Positions 1-5,511 of a stretch of DNA of 6,309 nt are shown piece after piece. The DNA lies in NCBI GenBank assembly GCA_007132255.1, contig SLOZ01000499.1, positions 1-6,309 of the forward strand, written 5' to 3'. This DNA comes from Limnochordia bacterium. Its GTDB lineage: Bacteria > Bacillota > Limnochordia > Darwinibacteriales > B1SED10-159. Numbering within the stretch: the stretch's first letter is position 1; each line of letters starts with the position of its first letter. A program made the position numbers and the translations under genes. A model generated the notes under the pieces. It was not told where the DNA came from. It worked only from the letters and a program-made list of their open reading frames with translations, and searched no databases.

Positions 1-905
1 ATACCGATCGGTGAAACTGCAGCTACAGCGAAAAGACCATGCTTTTCTTCGGTGTGGAAGAATGTGCAATCGGCAATGGGTTCTTCATGTAGTGGCCCGA
101 ACGGCTCCCAGGGCCCGGGCTGCCAATAGACACGATATCCCTGCACTGCATCAAGCGAGGGCAGCCAACTCAGCTGCACGCCACCGTCAACGACACTGAC
201 CTGCAGGTTTTCTGGGGCGCGTGGGAGCTGATGAATGTTTGCCGTTATCGTCACCGACTCCATTTCTGGTTCCCATTGGATCGTGAGTTCGTCTGCCGGT
301 TCAACATCAATGACGTGCCATGTACCAGTGAAGATACGGTCCGAAATTCGGAAGCTATCGGTGTATAACTGCAGCGAAAAATCGTAACTACCCGGAGCCA
401 GAGAATATTCACCAATTAAGGGTTCGTCAAGGGTTTCTCGGGTGATTTCTTCGAGGCGGTCGCCAAAGTACACGCGCACGCGAAAGACAGCATCGGCAGC
501 TGGGTAATCAGCAAGATCGATGAATACCTGAACCAAAGCGTCTGCTGGCCTGAGCTGAAACTCGACAGCAGTGCTTTGGTCAGGCTGCACCATAACATCC
601 GTCGCTTGATCTTGGTACTGGGCGTTGCCTTCGGAGTCGTACAAGACCATGAGAATGTCCCAGACACCAACAGGAACAACCATACTCCCGGCTAACGAAT
701 GACCATTGATGGGCAATTGGTGCGACAATGAGTGGCGGCCCTGCGTGAACGTAATGTCTGCATAGCTTGCGGCGCTGCTCATACCTTCAACGGTGGCCTG
801 GAGCACTACTTCGCCGGTGTCGCTGTACGGCATACCATGCGGTCCCGCCGCACAGCCGCTGAACAGCAGGCTCAAGATAAAAACTGTTAAACAAAGGGCT
901 TTCAT
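1..905 (-). CDS. Secreted lipoprotein with tandem beta-repeats and a fibronectin type III domain (C-terminus beyond the left edge)
   Basis: An open frame of 301 codons starts at ATG 905-903 and runs off position 1 without a stop, so it is 3'-partial. It follows a strong ribosome-binding site (GAGGAGG, complement of 913-919, 7 nt spacing). Residues 1-18 (MKALCLTVFILSLLFSGC) form a short lipoprotein signal peptide with Cys18 as the lipidation site; Phe at -3 is slightly off the usual Leu. Residues about 31-120 and 121-214 look like two diverged copies of one beta-rich module: each has a G-x-W/Y-D turn (VGVWDILMVLYDSEG, PGSYDFSLQLYTDS) and ends in a V-x-P-x-x-x-x-x-[VI]-x-[FW] strand pattern followed by -P. 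Residues about 228 to the edge match a fibronectin type III domain (APENLQV, VQLSW, GYRVYW, FAVAAVSPIG). The protein is probably anchored on the outer face of the membrane and binds or assembles something. No catalytic motif is visible and the ligand is unknown. Confidence 0.85.
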   Translation of the reverse strand, partial: MKALCLTVFILSLLFSGCAAGPHGMPYSDTGEVVLQATVEGMSSAASYADITFTQGRHSLSHQLPINGHSLAGSMVVPVGVWDILMVLYDSEGNAQYQDQATDVMVQPDQSTAVEFQLRPADALVQVFIDLADYPAADAVFRVRVYFGDRLEEITRETLDEPLIGEYSLAPGSYDFSLQLYTDSFRISDRIFTGTWHVIDVEPADELTIQWEPEMESVTITANIHQLPRAPENLQVSVVDGGVQLSWLPSLDAVQGYRVYWQPGPWEPFGPLHEEPIADCTFFHTEEKHGLFAVAAVSPIG

Positions 906-973
906 TTGGAGTCCTCCTCGTGGAGTCTCCCTTTGGCCAGTCCAGTATATCACACAAACGGAGGTCTCAGTAG
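906..973. promoter_or_regulatory. Compact divergent intergenic region between the lipoprotein and the M42 peptidase
   Basis: Only 68 bp separate the two start codons, so both promoters must sit here or overlap the coding starts. The minus strand carries TATACT (complement of 944-949), a good -10 candidate for the lipoprotein, but nothing near TTGACA at the right distance. On the plus strand TATATC (946-951) is a weak -10 candidate. Both Shine-Dalgarno sequences lie here: GAGGAGG on the minus strand (913-919) and GGAGGT on the plus strand (960-965). Two small dyads, GGAGTCCTCC (908-917) and GGAGTCTCC (922-930), lie in tandem 14 bp apart, partly coinciding with the minus-strand ribosome-binding site. 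Confidence 0.4.
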
Positions 974-2044
974 ATGCAAAATTTGAAATTTCTGAAAGAA
1001 ATCACGGATGCAGCGGGCATCCCTGGCTTCGAACGTGAGGTTCACGCTGTTTTGACACAGTATCTTGACGGTGTGGCAGAAGTAGAGCGAGATAACCTCG
1101 GAAGCCTCATTTTCAAAAAGGTTGGTCAACCGGATGGTCCCAAGATCATGCTGCCGGGGCATATGGATGAAATTGGCTTCATGGTTAACTTAGTGACCGC
1201 AGAAGGATACCTTCGGTTTATCCCGTTGGGAGGCTGGTGGGATCAGGTACTATTGGGACAGAAAGTAAAAATTCGTTCCAAAAAGGGTTGGAGCACTGGC
1301 ATTATCGGCAGCAAACCGCCGCACATTCTCAAAGCAGAAGACCGTTCTAAAGTTGTTAAGAAGGACTCGATGTTCATTGATATTGGAGCACGGGACAAGG
1401 AGCATGTGGAAGAGGAGCTAGGTATTCGCCCTGGAGCTCCAATATTCCCTGTCAGTGAGTTCGAAGTCTTGGCCGATGAAAGAATGCTGCTTGCCAAAGC
1501 GTGGGACGATCGCGCTGGCTGTGCAGCCTTTGCCCAGACCCTGCGCAATTTGGTAGACATTGACCACCCGAATATCGTCTATGGCGTGGGTACTGTACAA
1601 GAAGAAGTCGGGCTGCGAGGCGCTCAAACCAGTGGCCAACACATCCAACCAGATGTGTGTATTGCTTTGGATGTAGGTATTGCTGGAGATATGCCTGGAG
1701 TGACAGCCGAAGAAAGCCCACTAAAGATGGGCGATGGACCGGTGATGTATTTGGCCGATCGCAGTGTCATTGCCCACCAAGGGCTGCGAGAGCTTGTTAT
1801 CGAAACCGCTTCTAAGAACAGTATTCCGCTGCAGTTTGCCACGCTGCTCGGTGGTGGCACAGATGCCGGGGCCGTTCATCTGGTGGGAGCTGGTGTACCC
1901 AGCTTGACACTGGGTGTTCCCGTTCGTTATGTTCACAGCCATCACGGGATCATGCACTTGGATGACTATGAATACTTAGTGAAGCTCTTGACCGCGGTGG
2001 TTCAGCGGTTGGACTGGGATGCTGTAAAGGAGCTGCATAACTAA
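974..2044 (+). CDS. M42 family metallo-aminopeptidase (PepA/FrvX/TET-like)
   Basis: The product is a 356-residue cytosolic peptidase of family M42, which uses two metal ions (Zn or Co) to remove N-terminal residues from short peptides and commonly forms dodecameric tetrahedral shells. The full metal and catalytic set is visible: His63 and Asp65 in GHMDEIG, the bridging Asp178 in WDDR, catalytic Glu210 and ligand Glu211 in QEEVG, Asp233 in ALDVG, and His321 in RYVHS. Glycine-rich GGGTDAG (293-299) is also typical. The length is normal for the family. The start at ATG 974 has GGAGGT at 960-965, with 8 nt between. It is the first gene of the rightward train and ends 2 nt before cinA, so co-transcription is likely. 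Family assignment is firm. Substrate preference (M42 members include glutamyl-, leucyl- and lysyl-specific enzymes, and some old annotations call them endoglucanases) cannot be read from the sequence. Confidence 0.95.
   Translation: MQNLKFLKEITDAAGIPGFEREVHAVLTQYLDGVAEVERDNLGSLIFKKVGQPDGPKIMLPGHMDEIGFMVNLVTAEGYLRFIPLGGWWDQVLLGQKVKIRSKKGWSTGIIGSKPPHILKAEDRSKVVKKDSMFIDIGARDKEHVEEELGIRPGAPIFPVSEFEVLADERMLLAKAWDDRAGCAAFAQTLRNLVDIDHPNIVYGVGTVQEEVGLRGAQTSGQHIQPDVCIALDVGIAGDMPGVTAEESPLKMGDGPVMYLADRSVIAHQGLRELVIETASKNSIPLQFATLLGGGTDAGAVHLVGAGVPSLTLGVPVRYVHSHHGIMHLDDYEYLVKLLTAVVQRLDWDAVKELHN
2026..2032 (+). promoter_or_regulatory. Distant ribosome-binding site for cinA inside the end of the M42 gene
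   Basis: AAAGGAG lies 14 nt before the cinA ATG at 2047, longer than the usual 5-10 nt. The upstream gene ends only 2 nt before that ATG, so translation of cinA probably depends at least partly on ribosomes terminating on the M42 gene. Confidence 0.5.
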
Positions 2045-2046
2045 TT

Positions 2047-3285
2047 ATGAAGGCAGAACTGGTTATGGTCGGATCTGAGTTACTTCTGGGTGAGACGATC
2101 GACACCAACGCCACTTTTCTAGCTGGAGAGTTGGCGGCTTTGGGCATCGATGTGCATTTCAAGACGACCGTTGGCGACAATTGGTTTCGCCTGATGCACG
2201 TGCTTTCCCAGGCATTGGTACGGGCCGATGTGGTCATCACTGGCGGCGGATTAGGTCCGACCATGGACGATCTGACGCGCGAAGCCGCAGCAGGGGTATT
2301 TGGCAGAGACTTAGCCCTCGATGAACAGGCGATGGCAGATCTGGAACGTTTTTTTGAGCAGCGGGGACGGGCTATGACGAGAAACAACCGCAAGCAGGCA
2401 TATTTACCCGAAGACGCCAAGGCTATTCCGAACGATTGGGGGACAGCGCCTGGCTTCATCCTTGAAGACAATGGGCGTTGTTTGATTTCTCTGCCTGGTG
2501 TTCCGCGAGAAATGCGAGGTATGTTCTCTGCCACGGTTGCACCATATTTGGCGAAGCGACGAGGAGAAGGTTCAGTGATCCTATCAAGATCGCTGCACTT
2601 CTCGGGAATTGGCGAGTCGGCCATGGAGGACGCCGTGAAGGACATCCTGCTAACCCAGACGAATCCAACTGTGGCTCCTTATGCTTCGTTAGGAACAGTG
2701 AAATTGCGGATTACAGCGAAGGCTGCCAGCCGCCAACTGTGTGAGAATCTGATCGAGCCTATGGAAGAGCAGCTTATTGCTCGGCTCAAACCGCACTTTT
2801 TTGGGCGCGATGGCATTTCGTTGGAGGAGGCGCTCGGCAAAGAGTTGCGTCAGCAAAATGCTACCGTGGCGTTAGCCGAATCCTGTACGGGCGGGTTGAT
2901 TGGTCATCGCCTGACGAATGTTTCCGGATCATCGGACTATTTTCTTGCTGGGTTTGTAACGTACAGCAACGAGGCGAAGGAAGCAATCTTAAATGTTCCC
3001 CAAGCCCTGTTGCTAGAACACGGGGCTGTTAGCGAACCCGTGGCTAAAGCCATGGCCGAAGGCGCTCGCTTAGTGGGGTCCACCACATGGGGACTGGCGG
3101 TTACTGGAATTGCAGGGCCCAATGGAGGAAGTGACGCCAAGCCAGTTGGAACCGTCCACTTAGCTGCAGCTGGACCCGATGGAACGTATCATGAGCGTCA
3201 CCTGTTCCGAGGGGCGCGAGAACAGATCAAAGACCGAACTGCTACCGCTGCTTTAGACCTCCTCCGCCGCTGCTTGTCGCACTGA
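2047..3285 (+). CDS. cinA: CinA: nicotinamide-nucleotide (NMN) amidase with N-terminal MoaB/MogA-like (COG1058) domain
   Basis: The 412-residue, two-domain CinA has normal family length. Residues about 4-170 form the molybdopterin-binding-like domain, with GSELLLGETIDTNA (9-22), the GGGLGPTMDDLT loop (67-77) and PGVPREM (150-156). In studied CinA proteins this domain carries ADP-ribose pyrophosphatase activity. Residues about 255-412 form the amidase domain (PncC type) that converts NMN to nicotinate mononucleotide in pyridine-nucleotide salvage. Its hallmarks are ALAESCTGGLIGHRLT (275-290), FVTYSNEAKE (303-312) and VTGIAGPNGGSDAKPVGTV (352-370). The enzyme is cytosolic. The name comes from competence-induced expression with recA in streptococci, and cinA precedes recA in many Gram-positive genomes, as here. 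No competence (Com) box was recognised. The start at ATG 2047 fits the family N-terminus. Confidence 0.96.
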   Translation: MKAELVMVGSELLLGETIDTNATFLAGELAALGIDVHFKTTVGDNWFRLMHVLSQALVRADVVITGGGLGPTMDDLTREAAAGVFGRDLALDEQAMADLERFFEQRGRAMTRNNRKQAYLPEDAKAIPNDWGTAPGFILEDNGRCLISLPGVPREMRGMFSATVAPYLAKRRGEGSVILSRSLHFSGIGESAMEDAVKDILLTQTNPTVAPYASLGTVKLRITAKAASRQLCENLIEPMEEQLIARLKPHFFGRDGISLEEALGKELRQQNATVALAESCTGGLIGHRLTNVSGSSDYFLAGFVTYSNEAKEAILNVPQALLLEHGAVSEPVAKAMAEGARLVGSTTWGLAVTGIAGPNGGSDAKPVGTVHLAAAGPDGTYHERHLFRGAREQIKDRTATAALDLLRRCLSH

Positions 3286-3384
3286 CTAGGTTGACTTCGT
3301 GGTCGATTTTATTCTGAGGAAGGAATCGGTTCATGTACGTCGAATTCTCTGGAGAGGCTATGTTCAGCGAGGAGTGGTCCGGCA
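3286..3384. other. 99-bp gap between cinA and thpR
   Basis: The gap has no strong hairpin with a T-run and no convincing sigma-A promoter. TTGACT (3291-3296) has only TATTCT (3310-3315) behind it, with 13 bp between, which is too short. The gap holds the ribosome-binding site of thpR (GAGGAG, 3369-3374) and two out-of-frame ATGs (3333 and 3360), each preceded by purine-rich sequence. Read-through from cinA into thpR is the simplest reading. Confidence 0.4.
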
Positions 3385-3912
3385 GTGCGTATCTTCTTAG
3401 CGCTTCCGCTTTGGCAGACCTTAGACACAGCAGCATGGAAGCAGTTACTCGGTTCCGACCGTATTCGATGGGTTCCGGCGCACCAACTGCATCTGACGTT
3501 ACGATTCAAGGGGGAAATCACCGAAGAGCACCTTCCTTCGGTGTCGGTCGGCCTTCGAAATACGGCCCGGCGCTTTCCTCCTTTTTCCCTACGTTGGGAC
3601 CGAACAGGTGTTTTTCCGAATTGGAGAGATCCGAGGGTTTTATGGGTTGGCATTCAGCAGCCTGGAGCCGAGCGAATCTGCCAAATCGCGGCTCATCTAG
3701 GCAATGCTTCGATAACCCCTCACGTAACCGTCGGGCGAGTCAAGCGGCGGCTGACTAGGGAAACTCTTTGTAGATGGAAGACAGTGAAACCGCCAGATGG
3801 AGACGTTCATGTAAAAGATATTTGCTTGGTTCGCAGTGTACTTACTCCGCAGGGACCAGTGTACACCATACTGGAATCTGCGGACTTGGAAGGAGCAATA
3901 ACAAATGAATGA
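3385..3912 (+). CDS. thpR: ThpR: RNA 2',3'-cyclic phosphodiesterase (LigT family)
   Basis: The 175-residue product belongs to the 2H phosphoesterase superfamily. It opens 2',3'-cyclic phosphate ends of RNA to 2'-phosphates; the E. coli enzyme was first described as a 2'-5' RNA ligase on tRNA halves. Both catalytic H-x-T-x motifs are present: HLTL at 36-39 and HVTV at 113-116. The N-terminus MRIFLALPL is the family's usual first strand, which supports the GTG start at 3385; GAGGAG lies at 3369-3374 with 10 nt spacing, and an in-frame stop lies upstream at 3292. Its end overlaps recA by 8 nt, so the two are probably translated in coupling. A thpR next to recA is known in some bacteria (for example Deinococcus), but is not the B. 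subtilis arrangement. The natural RNA substrate cannot be inferred from context. Confidence 0.93.
   Translation: MRIFLALPLWQTLDTAAWKQLLGSDRIRWVPAHQLHLTLRFKGEITEEHLPSVSVGLRNTARRFPPFSLRWDRTGVFPNWRDPRVLWVGIQQPGAERICQIAAHLGNASITPHVTVGRVKRRLTRETLCRWKTVKPPDGDVHVKDICLVRSVLTPQGPVYTILESADLEGAITNE
3601..3614 (+). promoter_or_regulatory. Candidate LexA (SOS) box inside thpR upstream of recA
   Basis: CGAACAGGTGTTTT matches 13 of 14 positions of the Gram-positive LexA/DinR consensus CGAAC-R-N-R-Y-GTTYC, with only the last base differing. It begins 304 bp before the recA ATG, inside the thpR coding sequence. Only a weak -35-like TTGGGA (3594-3599) lies beside it, with no good -10 after a 17-bp spacer (CGAATT). 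recA is a classical SOS gene in Bacillota, which makes the location suggestive, but the match could be chance. Confidence 0.35.
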
Positions 3913-4942
3913 TAAGTTGAAAGCGCTTGACACCGCAGTTCTCCAGATTGAAAAGCAGTTTGGCAAGGGTTCTATTATGCGATTAGGGGAGCAATCAGCT
4001 CAGAGCAACATTTCGGCAATTCCAACTGGCTCCATAGCTCTGGATATCGCGTTGGGTGTCGGTGGGATTCCGCGAGGTCGCGTTGTCGAAATCTATGGAC
4101 CGGAGGCCTCCGGAAAAACTACACTAACTCTGCACATTATCGCTGAAAGCCAAAAGGCCGGTGGCGTGGCGGCTATGATCGACGCAGAACATGCGTTGGA
4201 TCCAACGTATGCTCGTAACCTTGGAGTTGACATCGATAATCTTCTCATTTCACAGCCGGACCACGCTGAGCAGGCGTTGGAGATCGCTGAGCACTTGGTG
4301 CGCAGTGGAGCCGTCGATGTTGTGGTTATTGACTCGGTCGCTGCTTTAGTGCCGCGGGCTGAGATTGAAGGCGAGATGGGCGACTCGCACGTCGGTCTGC
4401 AAGCCCGATTGATGTCGCAAGGGCTGCGTAAACTTACCGGAGCCATCAGTAAGTCTAGGACTACAGTAATTTTCACGAACCAACTACGGGAAAAGATCGG
4501 TATCATGTTCGGTAATCCAGAAACAACACCTGGCGGCCGGGCCCTCAAATTCTACGCCTCAGTGCGCTTAGATATTCGGCGGATTGAAACGCTCAAGCAG
4601 AATAATGAAATGGTCGGAAATCGAACCCGAGTCAAGGTGTTAAAGAACAAGGTTGCACCTCCATTCAAAGAAGCCGAGTTCGACATAATGTACGGTGAGG
4701 GGATTTCGAGAGAAGGAAGCATTTTGGATATGGCGGCCAATATCGATATTGTGAATAAGAGTGGTGCTTGGTACTCGTATGGTGACATGCGTTTGGGCCA
4801 AGGACGCGAAAACGCTAAGGAGTTTTTGAAGGACAACGGTGACTTGACCGTCGAATTGGAGCGCAAGGTCAGGGAAGCCTATGGTCTGGTCAACGCCGAA
4901 GCCCCGGTTAGTGCCGAGAACAATGAAGCAGAAAAATCCTAG
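3905..4942 (+). CDS. recA: RecA recombinase
   Basis: The 345-residue RecA has typical length. It polymerises on single-stranded DNA, drives homologous pairing and strand exchange with ATP, and triggers LexA self-cleavage in the SOS response. Seen in order: Walker A GPEASGKT (65-72); IDAEHALDP with the catalytic Glu95 (92-100); Walker B VVVIDSVAAL (139-148); loop L1 EGEMGDSHVG (155-164); TNQLREKIG (191-199); and loop L2 MFGNPETTPGG (201-211), followed by RALKFYASVRLDIRR. The TPGG variant of L2 is common in Gram-positive RecA proteins. The C-terminal tail is short and acidic (AENNEAEKS). The start at ATG 3905 has GAAGGAG at 3889-3895 with 9 nt spacing. Neighbours overlap on both sides (thpR by 8 nt, recX by 20 nt), so it probably lies in an operon. 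No promoter was found just before it. The only candidate SOS element is the box in thpR. Confidence 0.99.
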   Translation: MNDKLKALDTAVLQIEKQFGKGSIMRLGEQSAQSNISAIPTGSIALDIALGVGGIPRGRVVEIYGPEASGKTTLTLHIIAESQKAGGVAAMIDAEHALDPTYARNLGVDIDNLLISQPDHAEQALEIAEHLVRSGAVDVVVIDSVAALVPRAEIEGEMGDSHVGLQARLMSQGLRKLTGAISKSRTTVIFTNQLREKIGIMFGNPETTPGGRALKFYASVRLDIRRIETLKQNNEMVGNRTRVKVLKNKVAPPFKEAEFDIMYGEGISREGSILDMAANIDIVNKSGAWYSYGDMRLGQGRENAKEFLKDNGDLTVELERKVREAYGLVNAEAPVSAENNEAEKS

Positions 4943-5393
4943 AGATACGGCTCTGCGTTTTCTGACGGTGCGCGATCGTACAGAGGAGGAACTCCGACAG
5001 CGTCTGCAGCGTGATGCGTACTCCGAGGACGAGATAGCGGCAACGCTGCGTTGGCTGCGGGAGATTGGTTATGTTGACGATAGACGGACAGCGAAGCTTG
5101 TGGTGCAGCATCACAACCGTTTCCGACCCATGGGTCGCAGAGGCCTCGAGTTCGAACTGCGGCGCAAAGGTGTTGGTGACGAGATCATCGCTGACGTAAC
5201 CAATTCTGCTGAGGATGAGTACCAGCTGGCATTGGCATTGGCTCAAAAACGTGTGGAGCGTATGCGTCATCTAGACCCAGACAAGCAGTACCGGCGTGTG
5301 GGATCGCTTTTGGGGAGGCGAGGTTTTAGCTGGGACATTATCAGCCGCGTCTTGCGAGAAGTGGTCTCGGATTCTCTTGACACTAATCTCTAA
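4923..5393 (+). CDS. recX: RecX: regulatory protein modulating RecA filaments
   Basis: The product is a 156-residue basic protein of the RecX family, which binds in the groove of RecA filaments and limits their activity or extension. It is built of repeated three-helix units; the first is clear in ALRFLTVRDRTEEELRQRL (10-28) with DEIAATLRWLREIGYVDDRR (36-55), the second in GRRGLEFELRRKGVGDEII (71-89), and the third in RRVGSLLGRRGFSWDIISRVL (124-144). Start choice: ATG 4923 gives the normal length. ATG 4881 and GTG 4911 are in frame but would add residues unlike the family. No good Shine-Dalgarno precedes 4923, which fits coupling to recA, whose stop lies 20 nt inside recX. Low expression relative to recA is therefore expected, as in other recA-recX pairs. 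The last codons overlap a promoter that points to rny. Confidence 0.93.
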   Translation: MKQKNPRDTALRFLTVRDRTEEELRQRLQRDAYSEDEIAATLRWLREIGYVDDRRTAKLVVQHHNRFRPMGRRGLEFELRRKGVGDEIIADVTNSAEDEYQLALALAQKRVERMRHLDPDKQYRRVGSLLGRRGFSWDIISRVLREVVSDSLDTNL

Positions 5394-5405
5394 AACGAAT
5401 ACAAT
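5377..5405 (+). promoter_or_regulatory. Near-consensus sigma-A promoter at the end of recX, directed to rny
   Basis: TTGACA (5377-5382), a 17-bp spacer and TACAAT (5400-5405) match the housekeeping promoter consensus at 11 of 12 positions with ideal spacing. The -35 lies in the last codons of recX and the -10 lies 6 nt after its stop. A start site near 5411-5413 is expected. The promoter gives rny its own transcription, but the transcript meets an intrinsic terminator about 45 nt later. Confidence 0.75.
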
Positions 5406-5454
5406 GAAACAAGGGATTGCTCAACCTTATGCGAAAGCTATGATGAGTCATTAG
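5404..5454 (+). CDS. Possible 16-codon leader peptide before rny
   Basis: ATG 5404 opens a frame encoding MKQGIAQPYAKAMMSH that stops with TAG at 5452-5454, one base before the terminator stem. The ATG overlaps the -10 box, so it would be translated only from recX read-through transcripts. Transcripts from the local promoter could use the internal ATG at 5440, or a 4-codon frame at 5429-5443 (MRKL) whose stop overlaps that ATG. No Shine-Dalgarno precedes 5404; AAGGGA (5411-5416) precedes 5429. This may be chance. Confidence 0.2.
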   Translation: MKQGIAQPYAKAMMSH

Positions 5455-5481
5455 GGCCGAGTACTTTACTCGGCTTTCTTT
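5411..5481 (+). ncRNA. Predicted short leader or attenuated RNA upstream of rny
   Basis: A transcript from the promoter at 5377-5405 that stops at the terminator ending near 5481 would be about 70 nt. It could be an attenuated leader of rny or an independent small RNA. Apart from the terminator hairpin no strong secondary structure is evident, only a short GCTCA/TGAGT pairing (5419-5423 with 5444-5448). No known riboswitch or T-box pattern was recognised. The repeat TTGCTCA occurs at 5417-5423 and again just after the terminator at 5480-5486. Existence of the RNA is inferred, not seen. Confidence 0.4.
5456..5481 (+). terminator. Rho-independent terminator between recX and rny
   Basis: A perfect 8-bp stem GCCGAGTA (5456-5463) and TACTCGGC (5467-5474) with loop CTT is followed by TTTCTTT (5475-5481). 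Two G-U pairs and one A-U pair can extend the base of the stem. It would end the recA-recX transcript. Because the rny promoter lies upstream of it, it should also attenuate rny. Confidence 0.85.
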
Positions 5482-5497
5482 GCTCATAATGATCTAT

Positions 5498-5506
5498 AGG
5501 AGGTGA
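5498..5506 (+). promoter_or_regulatory. Full-length Shine-Dalgarno sequence of rny
   Basis: AGGAGGTGA complements nine bases of the usual 16S rRNA 3' tail (UCACCUCCU). It leaves 5 nt to the in-frame ATC at 5512, or 8 nt counted from the AGGAGG core. It contains the in-frame GTG at 5503, which therefore cannot be started from this site. The position decides the start in favour of ATC 5512. Confidence 0.8.
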
Positions 5507-5511
5507 AAACC

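Noticed and set aside
416..679. Minus-strand ORF of 87 codons in the left region
   Set aside because: It is in a different frame from the lipoprotein, which is open throughout and has signal peptide, lipobox and FnIII signatures.
1030..1043. SOS-box-like CGAAC...GTTC in the M42 gene
   Set aside because: The half-sites are 5 nt apart rather than 4, so the LexA geometry does not fit, and it lies inside the coding sequence.
1950..2645. 231-codon minus-strand ORF opposite cinA
   Set aside because: Antisense shadow rich in Ser, Pro and Arg; the plus strand encodes a complete, well-conserved CinA.
3927..3932. TTGACA within the start of recA
   Set aside because: No -10-like sequence at 16-18 bp; it encodes ordinary RecA residues (Leu-Asp-Thr).
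4093..4548. 151-codon minus-strand ORF opposite recA
   Set aside because: Antisense shadow of the most conserved part of RecA.
4881..4922. Upstream in-frame starts for recX (ATG 4881, GTG 4911)
   Set aside because: They add residues unlike RecX N-termini and have no well-spaced ribosome-binding site; ATG 4923 gives the usual length.
5417..5444. Second promoter TTGCTC (5417-5422), 16 bp, TATGAT (5439-5444)
   Set aside because: The -10 is good but the -35 is poor, and a start near 5451 would fall right at the terminator stem; the upstream TTGACA/TACAAT pair is much stronger.
5503..5505. GTG as the start codon of rny
   Set aside because: It lies inside the Shine-Dalgarno sequence and has no purine-rich stretch 5-10 nt before it; the ribosome placed by AGGAGGTGA would reach ATC 5512.
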